DNA from: Actinomycetota bacterium
Lineage (GTDB): Bacteria; Actinomycetota; Acidimicrobiia; Acidimicrobiales; Ilumatobacteraceae
Direction: 5' to 3'
Length of the DNA stretch: 41,557 nucleotides
NCBI GenBank assembly: GCA_009701715.1
Contig: WLJO01000021.1
Location: forward strand, 1-41,557
Shown: positions 1 to 9,184 of the stretch, piece after piece
Layout: the number at the start of each line of letters is the position of its first letter
Position numbering within the stretch: the first letter of the stretch is position 1
Notes under the pieces: model-generated
Told to the model about the DNA's origin: nothing
What the model saw: only the letters and a program-made list of their open reading frames with translations
Database searches by the model: none
Program-made: the position numbers and the translations under genes

Positions 1-920
1 ACCGTGCGGAAGATCCGGCCCACGCCGGAGGGTCCGAACACCTTCACGATGCCGGTCACGGTGTCCGCAGCAGCCGTGCCGAAAAACTTCACTCCCTCGC
101 CGACACCCTCAACCGGGTTGCGCTGGATCGTCCCGGTCTGCGACGCGGGCCGCACGCCGAGGTACCCCTGCGAGGCACACCCCTCGCGCGTGCCGAGCAG
201 GGCCGTGAGCGTGAGCAGTTCCCCGTTGCGCTCCACGACGATCGGAACCGACTTATTCGGCCTCGAGCGCACGATGTCTCCGACCTGCCCGTACGACCCG
301 TTCGGGTCCACGGCAACACCGTCGATCGACGTGACCACGTCCCCGCTCTGCAGACCCGCTGCGATTGCCGGGCTGGACGGATCACCCTCGAGCGCAGCCA
401 CCTCGACGACGGGGAACGAACTGATCAGCGTCGGCTCGTCGAACACCGAGAACGCCACGCAGAAGCCGACAAGGGCGAGCAACAGGTTCATCGCCGGCCC
501 GGCGAAAATCATCAACGCTCTTCGGGAGGATGAGGCCGCCCGGAAGGTTCTCGGCTCGTCTGCTTCGGGCAAGTCCGTCTCGAGGTTCGTCATCCCCGGC
601 GTCTTCACGTATGCGCCAAGCGGAATCGCCTTGAGGCCATATTCCACCTCGCCCCTGCGGTAGCTCCAGATCCGCGGGCCGAAACCGATAAAGAACTCGG
701 TGACCTTCATCCCCGCCCTGCGGGCCACGATGTAGTGCCCGAACTCGTGGGCGATGATCGACACGATAAAGAGCAGGATGAAAAGCAGGACCGACCACGA
801 GGCGATACCGGCAACCGTCAGACCGGCCATGACCAGAGCAAGACGCGTCAGCGTCTGTGCCCTCGTGTAGCGGCGCTCCGGTGCATCCGGCCGGGCGGCC
901 ATGATGGTTCCGACTGTCAT
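1..920 (-). CDS. rseP: Site-2 protease RseP family (M50), 3' part cut by window edge
   Basis: Intramembrane zinc metalloprotease that cleaves membrane-anchored regulators such as anti-sigma factors. An uninterrupted frame of 306 codons runs from the ATG at 920 to the left edge, so the C-terminus is missing. After a basic N-terminus (about residues 1-25) come hydrophobic stretches at about 28-57, and the second contains the catalytic HEFGH (His58, Glu59, His62). A further membrane segment lies at about 137-160, followed by a PDZ-like domain at about 172-245 (GLQSGDVVTSIDG). The second zinc-ligand motif (NxxPxxPLDG) must lie outside the window. The start overlaps the dxr stop by 4 nt (ATGA), which suggests translational coupling. 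dxr-rseP adjacency is typical of actinobacteria. The call is firm; the exact substrate is unknown. Confidence 0.93.
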   Translation of the reverse strand, partial: MTVGTIMAARPDAPERRYTRAQTLTRLALVMAGLTVAGIASWSVLLFILLFIVSIIAHEFGHYIVARRAGMKVTEFFIGFGPRIWSYRRGEVEYGLKAIPLGAYVKTPGMTNLETDLPEADEPRTFRAASSSRRALMIFAGPAMNLLLALVGFCVAFSVFDEPTLISSFPVVEVAALEGDPSSPAIAAGLQSGDVVTSIDGVAVDPNGSYGQVGDIVRSRPNKSVPIVVERNGELLTLTALLGTREGCASQGYLGVRPASQTGTIQRNPVEGVGEGVKFFGTAAADTVTGIVKVFGPSGVGRIFRT

Positions 921-2068
921 TGGTGAAGAAGGCTACGGGCAACGTCGCGTGCACGGGCGTCAACCTCGACGACGTCATCGACGGTGACGAGTGACCGCGG
1001 TTCGTGAACGTCGAGCGCGGCCGAGAGGACGGCAGCGATGTCCAGCCAGCCGATCCGCCCACCGAGGAACGCCTCGACCACCACCTCGTTGGCCGCGTTG
1101 AGCCAGGCGGGGGCAGAGCCCCCCTCCCGTCCTGCGGCGTAGGCGAGGGAGAGGCAGCGGAACGTGTCGGTATCGGGTTGCTCAAAGTCAAGCCGCCTCA
1201 GTGCGGTCCAGTCGATCCGGCCGAACGGTGTTGCGATGCGGTTCGGATAGGCGAGCGCGTACCCGATCGGCAGGCGCATGTCGGGCATCGAGAGCTGCGC
1301 GATCGTGGAACCGTCGGTGAACTCCGCCATCGAGTGCACGACCGACTGGGGATGCACCACCACCTCGATCTGGTCGTACCCGACACCGAACAACTCATGA
1401 GCCTCGATCACCTCGAGACCCTTGTTCATGAGGGTGGACGAGTCGATGGTGATCTTCGGGCCCATCTTCCAGGTGGGGTGCGCGAGTGCCTGCTCGAGGG
1501 TGATGTGCCTCAGGTCATCGACCGTACGGCCCCGGAACGGACCCCCGCTCGCCGTGAGCACGATCCGGGATACCTCTCGCTCCGGCCCCACCGAGGACCG
1601 GAGGCACTGGTGTATCGCGCAGTGCTCGGAGTCCACGGGAACGAGTTCTGCCCCAGGGACGGAGCGCAGGGGACGCACGACCGGCCCCCCGGCGATGAGG
1701 CTCTCTTTGTTGGCGAGGGCAAGGCGACGTCCTGCCCGCAGGGTGGCAACCGTGACACCGAGACCGGCGAAGCCAACCACCCCGTTGACCACTACGTCCG
1801 CCACCTCGACGAGGTCCGTGAGGTTGCCGGTCACCTCGCAGAACGGCAGAGCAGCAGCGACCTCGGCGCGTCGGGTCGGGTCCGCAACGGCGACAAGTCG
1901 CGGACGTAATACCTGCGCCTGGGCGATCAGTGCATCGACCGAGCTACCGACGCCGAGCGCCACCACCTCATAACGGTCACGCTCGGCAAGCACGACCTCG
2001 ATCGTCTGTGTGCCGATCGACCCGGTGGAGCCGGCAATCGCCACCCTCACCGGAGCGTCGGGCTTCAC
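917..2068 (-). CDS. dxr: 1-deoxy-D-xylulose 5-phosphate reductoisomerase
   Basis: Second step of the MEP isoprenoid pathway: NADPH-dependent rearrangement and reduction of DXP to 2-C-methyl-D-erythritol 4-phosphate in the cytoplasm. The 383-aa length is normal. Residues 12-18 (GSTGSIG) form the NADPH-binding loop, and LANKESL (118-124) is the family signature. VDSEH (about 145-149) supplies the metal ligands Asp146 and Glu148, and NKGLE (about 215-219) the third acidic ligand. The SGG loop at about 174-176 and the KMGPKITIDS stretch are also conserved. The gene lies 7 nt downstream of cdsA and overlaps rseP by 4 nt, so the three are probably co-transcribed. Confidence 0.97.
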   Translation of the reverse strand: MKPDAPVRVAIAGSTGSIGTQTIEVVLAERDRYEVVALGVGSSVDALIAQAQVLRPRLVAVADPTRRAEVAAALPFCEVTGNLTDLVEVADVVVNGVVGFAGLGVTVATLRAGRRLALANKESLIAGGPVVRPLRSVPGAELVPVDSEHCAIHQCLRSSVGPEREVSRIVLTASGGPFRGRTVDDLRHITLEQALAHPTWKMGPKITIDSSTLMNKGLEVIEAHELFGVGYDQIEVVVHPQSVVHSMAEFTDGSTIAQLSMPDMRLPIGYALAYPNRIATPFGRIDWTALRRLDFEQPDTDTFRCLSLAYAAGREGGSAPAWLNAANEVVVEAFLGGRIGWLDIAAVLSAALDVHEPRSLVTVDDVVEVDARARDVARSLLHQ

Positions 2069-2075
2069 GTGGGGC

Positions 2076-3437
2076 TCAACGCGTCCAGGGCTGCAGGACG
2101 ATCAGTGCGTAGTAGGCGAACGGCAACGCGAACAGGAAACCGTCGAAACGGTCGAGCACGCCGCCGTGGCCCTTGATCACCGTGCCGAAGTCCTTGATGT
2201 CCAGATTGCGTTTGAACATCGACTCCGTGAGGTCGCCGATCGGGGCAAGGAGTCCGACGCCGAGGCCGAAGAGCAACACGTTGCCCTTGCCGTTCCACGT
2301 GCCGTTCTTCACCGAGAAGATCGACACAGCGGTGATCGAGGCGAGGAGGCCACCGATGAAGCCCTCCACCGTTTTGGCCGGGCTGATCCACCCGCGCAGC
2401 GGTGTGCGGCCAACCGCCTGGCCGACGAACAGGGCCCCCACATCGGCTGCAACTACGCCGACCACGAGCAGGAACATCGTGTCGGTACCGACGTCTCCAT
2501 ACTTACCGCCGCCCGCGAGCACGAGGCCACCGAACGAGCCGAGCAGCCCGAGGTACATGACGCCAAGGTTGGTCATCGCCATGTTGGGCAGCGGTCCGCT
2601 CTGCAGACCGGGGGACGCGATGAACACGAGCGCCGAGGCAATAAACGCAAAGGTCAAGGTGAGCACCACGCCGGTCTCGCCAAGGTTGTACGCAGCGAGC
2701 GGGCCGAGCGTGATTGCCGCAATCCCGACCGCGGTAACGGGGTGGTAGCCGCGCTCGGTGGTCTTGGTGAAGAACTCCGTGGCCCCGATCGCCATGAACA
2801 CGCACACGAGGATCGCAACCATCCAGGCACTGCCCAAGACGTTGAGGATCACGAAGAGCGCAGCCAGACCTAATCCGACGCCGACCGCCGTCGGCATGTC
2901 CCGGCCCATCTTGTGATCGAGCGAGCTCTCGCCCTCGGGCCGCTGACGACCGCCAGAACCCGCACGCGGGCTGCGCGCCGGGCGGTTGCCGGGCCGTTCG
3001 CCGCGGGGAGCAGTACCGCGTCCGCCGAGACCGCCGCCAATACCGCGCCGGGGCGGCGTGCGCATGCCGGACGTCTCGCCGGTGTTGTCCCGTGCCTCGC
3101 TACCGCGGCCACGCTGGCCGCGGGCGGGCGGGAACTCTTCGCCGAGGAACGGGTCGTTCTCGTCGTCGCCGCCGTAGGAACCCCAGGATTCGTCGCCCCC
3201 GCGCTGAACCGGAACCCGCGGGTTGTCACGGCTCGGCGGATCGCTCCAGTGCGGCAGGTCGGTCGCGTCACCGCCGCAGAAGCTCAGACCCGATGTTGCG
3301 GCTGTGGTGCCGTCGGGACCCGTGCCGTCCACAGCGCCCGCGCCATCGTCGGCAAAGCGGACCGCCCCGAACTCATCATCGATGTCGTCGAAGGGATCAC
3401 GATCACCTTCGTTGCTCCCCCATCGGTCATCACTCAT
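2076..3437 (-). CDS. cdsA: Phosphatidate cytidylyltransferase (CDP-diglyceride synthase)
   Basis: Makes CDP-diacylglycerol from phosphatidate and CTP, the precursor of membrane phospholipids; an integral membrane enzyme. The protein is 453 aa, clearly longer than the usual roughly 270-300. The first about 165 residues are a low-complexity Asp/Glu/Gly then Arg/Gly/Pro-rich tail with no membrane segments. The rest carries multiple hydrophobic helices and ends with the CdsA signature near residues 399-431, S-M-F-K-R followed by IKD and GHGGVLDR, which holds the metal- and substrate-binding residues. Start ATG at 3437; a 36-nt gap separates it from frr. The long disordered N-terminus is presumably cytoplasmic, with unknown role. 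Confidence 0.95.
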   Translation of the reverse strand: MSDDRWGSNEGDRDPFDDIDDEFGAVRFADDGAGAVDGTGPDGTTAATSGLSFCGGDATDLPHWSDPPSRDNPRVPVQRGGDESWGSYGGDDENDPFLGEEFPPARGQRGRGSEARDNTGETSGMRTPPRRGIGGGLGGRGTAPRGERPGNRPARSPRAGSGGRQRPEGESSLDHKMGRDMPTAVGVGLGLAALFVILNVLGSAWMVAILVCVFMAIGATEFFTKTTERGYHPVTAVGIAAITLGPLAAYNLGETGVVLTLTFAFIASALVFIASPGLQSGPLPNMAMTNLGVMYLGLLGSFGGLVLAGGGKYGDVGTDTMFLLVVGVVAADVGALFVGQAVGRTPLRGWISPAKTVEGFIGGLLASITAVSIFSVKNGTWNGKGNVLLFGLGVGLLAPIGDLTESMFKRNLDIKDFGTVIKGHGGVLDRFDGFLFALPFAYYALIVLQPWTR

Positions 3438-3473
3438 GATTGCTCCTCAGCCATCACTCCCGGCCCGCGTCGC

Positions 3474-4031
3474 TCAGACCTCGAGCAGTTCGGCTTCCTT
3501 CTTCACTAGGGCTTTATCGATCGCCTCGACGTGGTCGTGAGTGATCTTTTCCAGTTCTTTCTCGGCGCGCTCGAGATCGTCCGAGGAGATCTCGTGCGCT
3601 TTCTCCATGGAGTCGAGCGCCTTGCGAGCGTCCCGTCGGACGTTGCGCACTGCCACCCGACCATCCTCGGCCATGTTCTTGGCCACCTTGACGTACTCCT
3701 TGCGCCTCTCCTCGGTGAGCGCTGGGAGTGCGAGCCGAATGATGACACCGTCGTTACTCGGCGATACGCCGAGATCACTGTCCCGGATCGCCTTCTCGAT
3801 CGCCGACAGCGACGCCCGGTCGTGCGGCTTGATCACCAGCACGCGGGCCTCGGGCACCTGGAAGGTGGCGAGCTGCTGCAGCGGAACCTCCGCGCCGTAA
3901 TACGTCACCAACATTCGGTCGACGAGCGCCGGGGTGGCGCGGCCAGTTCGCACCGTGGAGAACTGGCCCTGGGTGTGCTCGAGGGCCTTGTCCATCTTGT
4001 CGATGGCTTCGAGCAGGGTGTCGTCGATCAC
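3474..4031 (-). CDS. frr: Ribosome recycling factor
   Basis: With EF-G, splits post-termination ribosomes into subunits. The 185-aa length is exactly that of the family. Conserved stretches are visible: [18 protein letters not shown] near residues 21-38, [15 protein letters not shown] in the centre, and the late helix RRDARKALD. The start is GTG at 4031, overlapping the pyrH stop in a GTGA arrangement; the next Met is residue 13, which would cut into the first helix, so the GTG is preferred. The pyrH-frr pairing is one of the most conserved in bacteria. Confidence 0.97.
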   Translation of the reverse strand: MIDDTLLEAIDKMDKALEHTQGQFSTVRTGRATPALVDRMLVTYYGAEVPLQQLATFQVPEARVLVIKPHDRASLSAIEKAIRDSDLGVSPSNDGVIIRLALPALTEERRKEYVKVAKNMAEDGRVAVRNVRRDARKALDSMEKAHEISSDDLERAEKELEKITHDHVEAIDKALVKKEAELLEV

Positions 4032-4774
4032 CCGACCAGCGTACCGATCGGCTTACCCTCCAAGATGGACCGCAGGTTGCCCGGCTGCAGCAGGTCGAAC
4101 ACGACGATCGGGATCTCGTTATCCCGGCAGAAGGCGATTGCCGTGGAATCCATCACCTTGAGGTCCTTCGCCATCACCTCGGCGAAGGAAACGTGGTCGT
4201 ACCGGACTGCATCCGGGTCCTTCTTCGGGTCCGCGTTGTAGACCCCCTCGACCCCCGAATGGGTGCCCTTCAGGATCACCTCGGCGTCGATCTCGGCGGC
4301 CCGGAGGGCAGCCGCTGTGTCCGTGGTGAAGAACGGGTTGCCGGTGCCGGCGGCAAAGATCACGACTCGGCCCTTGTCGAGATGGCGCATGGCCCGCCGA
4401 CGGATGTAGGCCTCGGCCACCCGGGGCATCTCGAGCGCCGACTGGACACGCGTGTCCTGGCCGAGCCGTTCGAGTGCGTCCTGGAGCGCCAGCGCGTTCA
4501 TCACCGTGCCAAGCATGCCGATGTGATCCGACTGGGTGTGATCCATACCCTCGGCTGCTCCCCGGGCACCGCGCCAGAGATTGCCGCCACCCGGCACCAC
4601 CGCCACGGCGACGCCGAGGTTCTGGCACACGTCGTGGATCTCGACGGCCAGCTGGTGGACGACATCGACGTCGATTCCGCCGCGGCCCGGTTCCCCGAGC
4701 GCCTCGCCGGACAACTTGAGCACCACCCGCTTCCAACGCGGGCGTGCTGCGAGGTTGGAAGCAGTGGTGTTCAT
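4028..4774 (-). CDS. pyrH: UMP kinase
   Basis: Phosphorylates UMP to UDP in pyrimidine nucleotide synthesis; hexameric amino acid kinase fold. Motifs: [10 protein letters not shown] near the N-terminus (phosphate binding), [10 protein letters not shown] (glycine-rich loop), [17 protein letters not shown] (UMP pocket) and [21 protein letters not shown] (nucleotide site). The frame also opens at a TTG two codons earlier (4780); the ATG at 4774 is chosen because it is the better codon and still precedes the first beta strand. It begins 6 nt after the tsf stop, so its ribosome-binding site would lie inside the end of tsf. About 248 aa. Confidence 0.96.
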   Translation of the reverse strand: MNTTASNLAARPRWKRVVLKLSGEALGEPGRGGIDVDVVHQLAVEIHDVCQNLGVAVAVVPGGGNLWRGARGAAEGMDHTQSDHIGMLGTVMNALALQDALERLGQDTRVQSALEMPRVAEAYIRRRAMRHLDKGRVVIFAAGTGNPFFTTDTAAALRAAEIDAEVILKGTHSGVEGVYNADPKKDPDAVRYDHVSFAEVMAKDLKVMDSTAIAFCRDNEIPIVVFDLLQPGNLRSILEGKPIGTLVG

Positions 4775-4780
4775 GTGCAA

Positions 4781-5569
4781 TCAGCCGATCGTGACTTGGG
4801 ACCAACGGATCACCTTGGCGCTGCCGAGGAGGTCCTTGATGGCCTTCTTGTCGTCCTTCGCGTAGGGCTGCTCGAGGAGCACGATGTCCTTGAAGTAGCC
4901 CTGGATCCTGCCTTCGACGATCTTGCCGACGGCCGCCTCGGGCTTACCCTCGTTGCGGGTGATCGTCTCGAGCGTTGCCCGCTCCTTCTCGATCTCCTCG
5001 GCCGGCACGTCCTCTCGGTTGAGGTAGGTCGGGCGGGCGAAGGCGACGTGCACGGCGATGTCGTGGCCGAGCTCGGCGTTGCCGCCCTCGAGCTCGAGCA
5101 ACACGGCGTTCACTCCGCGGCCACCCTGGATGTGGGTGTACGACTCGAGGAGATTTCCGGCGGCAGCCTCGAAGCGAACCACCTGACCGAGCTCGATCTT
5201 TTCCTTGAGGGTGATCTTCATGTCCTCGAGCTGGGCGTTGCGCTCGGCCACAGCGGCCTCGCTCTTCGAAATGACGAGCTCCGCGAGGGCGTTGGCCTCG
5301 TTGACGAAGGCCTCTGACGAGGCGACAAAGTCGGTCTCGCACTTCAGCTGGACGATGGCCCCGACGTTGCCCTTGATGAGCAGCGTCACGACACCCTGGT
5401 TGTTGTCACGGTCGTCGCGCTTGGCGGACTGGGCGAGACCCTTCTCGCGCAGCCACTGCTTCGCGGCTTCCATGTCGCCGTCGTTGGCCTCGAGGGCCTT
5501 CTTGGCATCCATCATCCCGGCGCCGGTGGACTGGCGCAGCGCCTGGACATCTTTGGCAGTGAACGACAT
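4781..5569 (-). CDS. tsf: Elongation factor Ts
   Basis: Guanine nucleotide exchange factor that regenerates EF-Tu-GTP. At 262 aa it has the usual bacterial length. The N-terminal UBA-like module reads AKDVQALRQSTGAGMMDAKK (residues 5-24), and the core contains the EF-Tu-contacting TDFVA (CETDFVASSEAF, about residues 78-89). Start ATG at 5569, 6 nt after the rpsB stop, so rpsB-tsf form the expected transcriptional pair. Confidence 0.97.
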   Translation of the reverse strand: MSFTAKDVQALRQSTGAGMMDAKKALEANDGDMEAAKQWLREKGLAQSAKRDDRDNNQGVVTLLIKGNVGAIVQLKCETDFVASSEAFVNEANALAELVISKSEAAVAERNAQLEDMKITLKEKIELGQVVRFEAAAGNLLESYTHIQGGRGVNAVLLELEGGNAELGHDIAVHVAFARPTYLNREDVPAEEIEKERATLETITRNEGKPEAAVGKIVEGRIQGYFKDIVLLEQPYAKDDKKAIKDLLGSAKVIRWSQVTIG

Positions 5570-5575
5570 GGGGGG

Positions 5576-6442
5576 TCAGCTCTCCGTTGACTCAGCCGCA
5601 TCGGCGGCATCTGCGGGGGTGGTCTTGGTGGCAGCAAGGCGGGCGTCGCGTTCGGCCTGGGCCTCGGCGGCCTGACGGCGGGCGTCGGACTGAGCCTGGG
5701 CGAACGCTGCCTCGTCCTCCTCGGAGCGCTTCGGCGCTGCGGCCGGGTTGCGCTTGGAGGCGATGTAGCGGCCCTCGAGGATGGCCTCGGCGATCACGTG
5801 GCACATGAGCGAGGTGGAGCGGATGGCGTCGTCGTTACCCGGGATCGGGAACGTGATGACATCGGGATCGACGTTGGTGTCGACGACTGCGATCACCGGG
5901 ATACCGAGCTTGTTGGCCTCGGTAACGCCGATGTGCTCCTTCTTCGTGTCGAGCACGAACACGGCTGCGGGCAGCGACTTCATGTCACGCATGCCGCCGA
6001 GGTTCTTCTGGAGCTTCTCGAGCTCACGGGTGAGCAGAAGGGCTTCCTTCTTCGGCATGGCCTCGAACTCGCCCGAGGCGCGCATGCGCTCGTACTCGAG
6101 CATCTTGGACACGCGCTTGGAGATCGTCTCGAAGTTGGTGAGCATGCCACCGAGCCAACGCTCGTTGATGTAGGGCATGCCCGTCTTCTCGGCATACGAA
6201 CGGATGGGGTCCTGCGCCTGCTTCTTCGTGCCGACGAACAGCACGCTGCCGCCGTTCGCGACGAGGTCACGGGTGAAACCGTAGGCGGTCTCGATCCGCT
6301 CAAGGGTCTGGTTGAGGTCCAGAATGTAAATGCCGCCGCGCTCACCGAAGATGAAACGCTTCATCTTCGGGTTCCAACGGCGGGTCTGGTGACCGAAGTG
6401 AACTCCGGCATCCAGCAGTTGACGCATCGTGATGACGGCCAT
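5576..6442 (-). CDS. rpsB: 30S ribosomal protein S2
   Basis: Small-subunit ribosomal protein needed for S1 binding and 30S assembly. From the ATG at 6442 it is 288 aa, starting [19 protein letters not shown], the canonical S2 N-terminus. Conserved internal motifs include [20 protein letters not shown] and the block containing [10 protein letters not shown]. The last about 45 residues form an Ala/Glu/Arg-rich tail beyond the S2 fold, common in actinobacteria. The frame stays open upstream to 7357, but that part is antisense-like Arg/Pro-rich sequence over the M23 gene and is not coding; the strong Shine-Dalgarno before 6442 fixes the start. Confidence 0.97.
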   Translation of the reverse strand: MAVITMRQLLDAGVHFGHQTRRWNPKMKRFIFGERGGIYILDLNQTLERIETAYGFTRDLVANGGSVLFVGTKKQAQDPIRSYAEKTGMPYINERWLGGMLTNFETISKRVSKMLEYERMRASGEFEAMPKKEALLLTRELEKLQKNLGGMRDMKSLPAAVFVLDTKKEHIGVTEANKLGIPVIAVVDTNVDPDVITFPIPGNDDAIRSTSLMCHVIAEAILEGRYIASKRNPAAAPKRSEEDEAAFAQAQSDARRQAAEAQAERDARLAATKTTPADAADAAESTES

Positions 6443-6453
6443 GGTGAAACACG

Positions 6454-6459
6454 CTCCTT
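6454..6459 (-). promoter_or_regulatory. Shine-Dalgarno of rpsB
   Basis: AAGGAG read on the minus strand, 11 nt upstream of the rpsB ATG. It decides the start of rpsB against the much longer open frame upstream. The 134-nt gap 6443-6576 before the M23 gene is the likely place for the rpsB-tsf promoter; I see no convincing -35/-10 pair by eye. Confidence 0.75.
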
Positions 6460-6576
6460 GTCTGCGGTTGCGGGCACACGACCTCGCGCCTCTCCGGTGA
6501 ACCGGTTTGGCGACCGCAGGGGGGTCGTGCGCTGGTGGATTACGGTTCGGGCGGGTGCTCGGACCGTCGACCGATG

Positions 6577-7140
6577 TTATCGGGTGGCGTCGCGAGCCGT
6601 ACAGGTGAACCTGCGAGGTGTGCCCAGCCGTGGGTTCCGGGCCGGGGAGCCGTCGGTCGGCACGAGCCGGGCCGGCCCCACCAGTCGGGCGAGGAACCGC
6701 GCCGGGTCGAGGTACCCGCCGCCGAGCCGAACCGGGGCCCGCACCCCGAAGAACAACCGGGCACCGGCGGTCCCCACCGGCCCTGCCGCCGGGACGCTGA
6801 CCCCGATGCCGAGGCCAACCGAACTGAGCCTGCCGTAGGTGGTCCGCAGCCCGGACGGATGCTCGATCACCACATACAGGGTGCCCGCAACCTCTCCGGA
6901 GAACCGCACCACCCCGCCGGCCGCGGCCCGCACCGACGTTCCAGGCACCGTGGCGTACTCCAAGCCCCGGTTTCCCCTGCACCAGAGACACCAGGGGGAC
7001 CGGTAGCCGTCGGCAACGGGGGCGCGAACCGGGGCGAGCAGACAGGGGCTTGGCGGGGATGCTGGCGTATGCACTGCACCCGGCAGGGGGCCTGCGAGCG
7101 CGACCGCGATGCCGATCAGCAAACGACTGAGCAGTCCCAC
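6577..7140 (-). CDS. M23/LytM-fold protein lacking zinc ligands
   Basis: 187 aa from a GTG at 7140, 2 nt after the xerC stop. Hydrophobic residues 1-22 form a signal peptide or anchor. Residues about 50-150 follow the M23 (lysostaphin-type) layout of the protein encoded next to rpsB in mycobacteria, including [30 protein letters not shown] and the C-terminal YLDPARFL. The zinc ligands are altered: the HxGxD segment reads NRGLE (57-61), and the LHW/HLH segment reads RLFFG (128-132). It is therefore probably not an active endopeptidase; degenerate LytM domains are known to act as activators of amidases or as cell wall binders. A frame continuing upstream to 7920 overlaps xerC and is not coding. 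Confidence 0.8.
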   Translation of the reverse strand: MGLLSRLLIGIAVALAGPLPGAVHTPASPPSPCLLAPVRAPVADGYRSPWCLWCRGNRGLEYATVPGTSVRAAAGGVVRFSGEVAGTLYVVIEHPSGLRTTYGRLSSVGLGIGVSVPAAGPVGTAGARLFFGVRAPVRLGGGYLDPARFLARLVGPARLVPTDGSPARNPRLGTPRRFTCTARDATR

Positions 7141-7142
7141 GG

Positions 7143-8072
7143 CTAGGCGCGCGGGTGGGTGTCCCGGTACACGGCCTTGAGTCGTTCCTTCGACACGTGG
7201 GTGTACCGCTGGGTGGTGGCCACGTCCCGGTGCCCGAGCAGTTCCTGCACGACACGCAGGTCCGCCCCGTGGTCGAGCAGGTGGGTGGCAAAGGTGTGGC
7301 GGAGCGCGTGGGGATGAGTGGGCGAGGCGCTGCGCCGGTCGATGATCCGCCGGACATCGCGAGGGGTCAGACGGTTCCCCCGTTCGTTGACGAACAGCGC
7401 CGTTGAGGCAGCCTCGGCCACGGGGGCCTCGTCGCGATGCCGGAGCCAGCCCCGCAGGGCGTCCGCGGCGGGCTCGCTCACCGGCACGCGACGCTCCTTG
7501 GCTCCCTTGCCCCACACGGTCGCGATGCCCACGCGAAGGTTGAGGGCATCCACGTCGAGGCTGCACAGTTCCGACACACGCACGCCGCTTCCATAGAGCA
7601 TCTCCAGCACTGCGTCGTCCCGGAGTCGCTTCCACACAGTCTCGTCGTCTCCGGCGGGAGCGTCGAGCAGCGTGTCCAGTTCGCCGGCGTCGAGGATTCG
7701 CGGCAGCCTTGCCTCCCCGGCCGGTGCACGCAGACTGCCGGTTGGATCCGCCTCGATCAGACCGCGCCGGCGGGCCCACCCGAAGTAGCGACGGAGACCC
7801 GATGCATGCCGTGCGATCGACCGCTTGGCGAACCCCCGTGTGGTGAGGTACGCAAGATAACGGCGCAGGACGATGCGGTCGACGGGTTCCGGGCCCTCGA
7901 TATCCATTCGCCCAGCCCATTCGGCGAAGTCTGTGATGTCCCGGCGGTAGGCCGCAACCGTGTTCACGGACGACGCGGTGAGCGACTCCACGAACTCGTC
8001 GATGTGCCAGGCCACGGTGGTCACCGTACCGAAGTGTGTTGACAGGGTTGCGTTCACCTCAGCACGAACCAT
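7143..8072 (-). CDS. xerC: Tyrosine recombinase XerC
   Basis: Site-specific recombinase that resolves chromosome dimers at dif with a partner XerD. 309 aa with an N-terminal SAM-like core-binding domain (about 20-105) and a C-terminal catalytic domain. The full catalytic set is visible: Arg165 (GVRVSEL), Lys189 (GKGAKER), His255-x-x-Arg258 (HALRH), His281 (LLGHRD) and Tyr290 (QRYTHVS). ATG at 8072 overlaps dprA by 19 nt. Its place between dprA and the M23 gene is the standard actinobacterial one, so it is a core XerC and not the integrase of a mobile element. Confidence 0.92.
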   Translation of the reverse strand: MVRAEVNATLSTHFGTVTTVAWHIDEFVESLTASSVNTVAAYRRDITDFAEWAGRMDIEGPEPVDRIVLRRYLAYLTTRGFAKRSIARHASGLRRYFGWARRRGLIEADPTGSLRAPAGEARLPRILDAGELDTLLDAPAGDDETVWKRLRDDAVLEMLYGSGVRVSELCSLDVDALNLRVGIATVWGKGAKERRVPVSEPAADALRGWLRHRDEAPVAEAASTALFVNERGNRLTPRDVRRIIDRRSASPTHPHALRHTFATHLLDHGADLRVVQELLGHRDVATTQRYTHVSKERLKAVYRDTHPRA

Positions 8073-9184
8073 CCGCCCGAGCGCTCAACCCGACCGGCCG
8101 ACTCGAGGCGCCCGAGGCAGACGGCGACATCGGTAAGTGGCAACCCAGAGCGGAGCACGAGCTCGTCGATCGTCACGGCATCGGCTCCGATGAGGTCCAG
8201 CAGGTGTTGCTCGTCCGGGGCAGCGGGCGGCCGCGGATCGAAGCGCCTGCTGCTCGCACGGCGCGTGTCGAGGCCGAGCGCAACAAGCACATCGGTGGTG
8301 TCGAGCAGCATTGCCGCGAGTCCGTCACGCAGCAGTTCGTTCGTGCCCTCGCTCGCCCTGCTGGACAGCGAACCGGGCACTGCCATCACCGTGAGATCGC
8401 GCCGCAGCGCCTCCCTCGCCGTGATGAGCGAGCCGCCGCTCGACCGGGACTCGACCACGACGACGATCTCGCAGAGCCCGGCAAGGATTCGGTTTCGCTC
8501 GGGGAACGACATCGCCTGCGGGCTCGCTCCGGGCGGCCGCTCGCCGAGGAGCAGCCCTTCGGTGGCCACCTGCTCCCAAAGCACCCGGTGCTCCCGGGGG
8601 TAGACAACGTTGAGGCCGCTCGCCACCACCGCAACCGGGCGCCCGGCTTGACCAGCGAGCGCACCCCGATGCGCCGCCCCGTCGATACCGCGCGCCAGAC
8701 CGGACACCACACGGATCCCGTGACCGGCAAGTTCCCGTCCGAGGTCCGTGGCGAGCCGGAGCCCCCCGGCCGTCGCGCTCCGGGTACCCACGATGCCGAC
8801 GCGCCTTGCAGTGAGGATCGACAGGTCTCCACGGTGGAACAGCACGCTCGGGGCGTCGGGGTCGTCCAGCAAACACTCGGGATAGCCGGACTCCCCCCAG
8901 CACACCGCTCCCATCCCCGAGGCGAGAAAGGCCTCGTACCGCTCGGCGACGCCGCACCGGTCCAGTTCGGCGCGCCAACGCGCGAACCAGTCCGTCGGCC
9001 GTTCGTTGCGTCGCCCGCGCGTGCGCAGGTGCTCAGTGAGCACCGGGTCACTGTGCTCTCCGCGCACGACGGCGAGCGCAGTGCCCGGCTCATTGCGGCG
9101 CAGGAGTAACCGCAGGCGTGCAGGCGTCATCCCCTGCAGACCGGTCAGCGCGATTGAGGTTGCCACGGCCGGCAGGGAGTTCAC
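8054..9184 (-). CDS. dprA: DNA-processing protein DprA
   Basis: Loads RecA on incoming single-stranded DNA during transformation. The GTG at 9184 overlaps the comM stop (GTGA) and gives 376 aa. An N-terminal helical region is followed by the Rossmann-like DprA core: [47 protein letters not shown] and [15 protein letters not shown]. The last about 60 residues form a winged-helix (DML1-like) domain. The frame is open further upstream to 9901, but that stretch is antisense-like over comM. Together with comM this hints at competence, though no uptake genes are in the window. Confidence 0.93.
   Translation of the reverse strand: MNSLPAVATSIALTGLQGMTPARLRLLLRRNEPGTALAVVRGEHSDPVLTEHLRTRGRRNERPTDWFARWRAELDRCGVAERYEAFLASGMGAVCWGESGYPECLLDDPDAPSVLFHRGDLSILTARRVGIVGTRSATAGGLRLATDLGRELAGHGIRVVSGLARGIDGAAHRGALAGQAGRPVAVVASGLNVVYPREHRVLWEQVATEGLLLGERPPGASPQAMSFPERNRILAGLCEIVVVVESRSSGGSLITAREALRRDLTVMAVPGSLSSRASEGTNELLRDGLAAMLLDTTDVLVALGLDTRRASSRRFDPRPPAAPDEQHLLDLIGADAVTIDELVLRSGLPLTDVAVCLGRLESAGRVERSGGWFVLR

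Noticed and set aside
4-663. Plus-strand 219-codon open frame at the left edge
   Set aside because: It is the shadow of rseP on the minus strand; composition is Ser/Thr/Pro/Arg-rich with no recognisable domain.
5576-7357. A 593-codon open frame that would fuse 300 residues to ribosomal protein S2
   Set aside because: The upstream part overlaps the M23 gene on the same strand in a different frame, is Arg/Pro-rich and unlike any protein; a Shine-Dalgarno and canonical S2 N-terminus fix the start at 6442.
7143-8072. XerC as the integrase of the ssrA-linked element
   Set aside because: It lies in the conserved dprA-M23-rpsB context about 20 kb away and matches housekeeping XerC; no link with the 79-bp repeats is visible.
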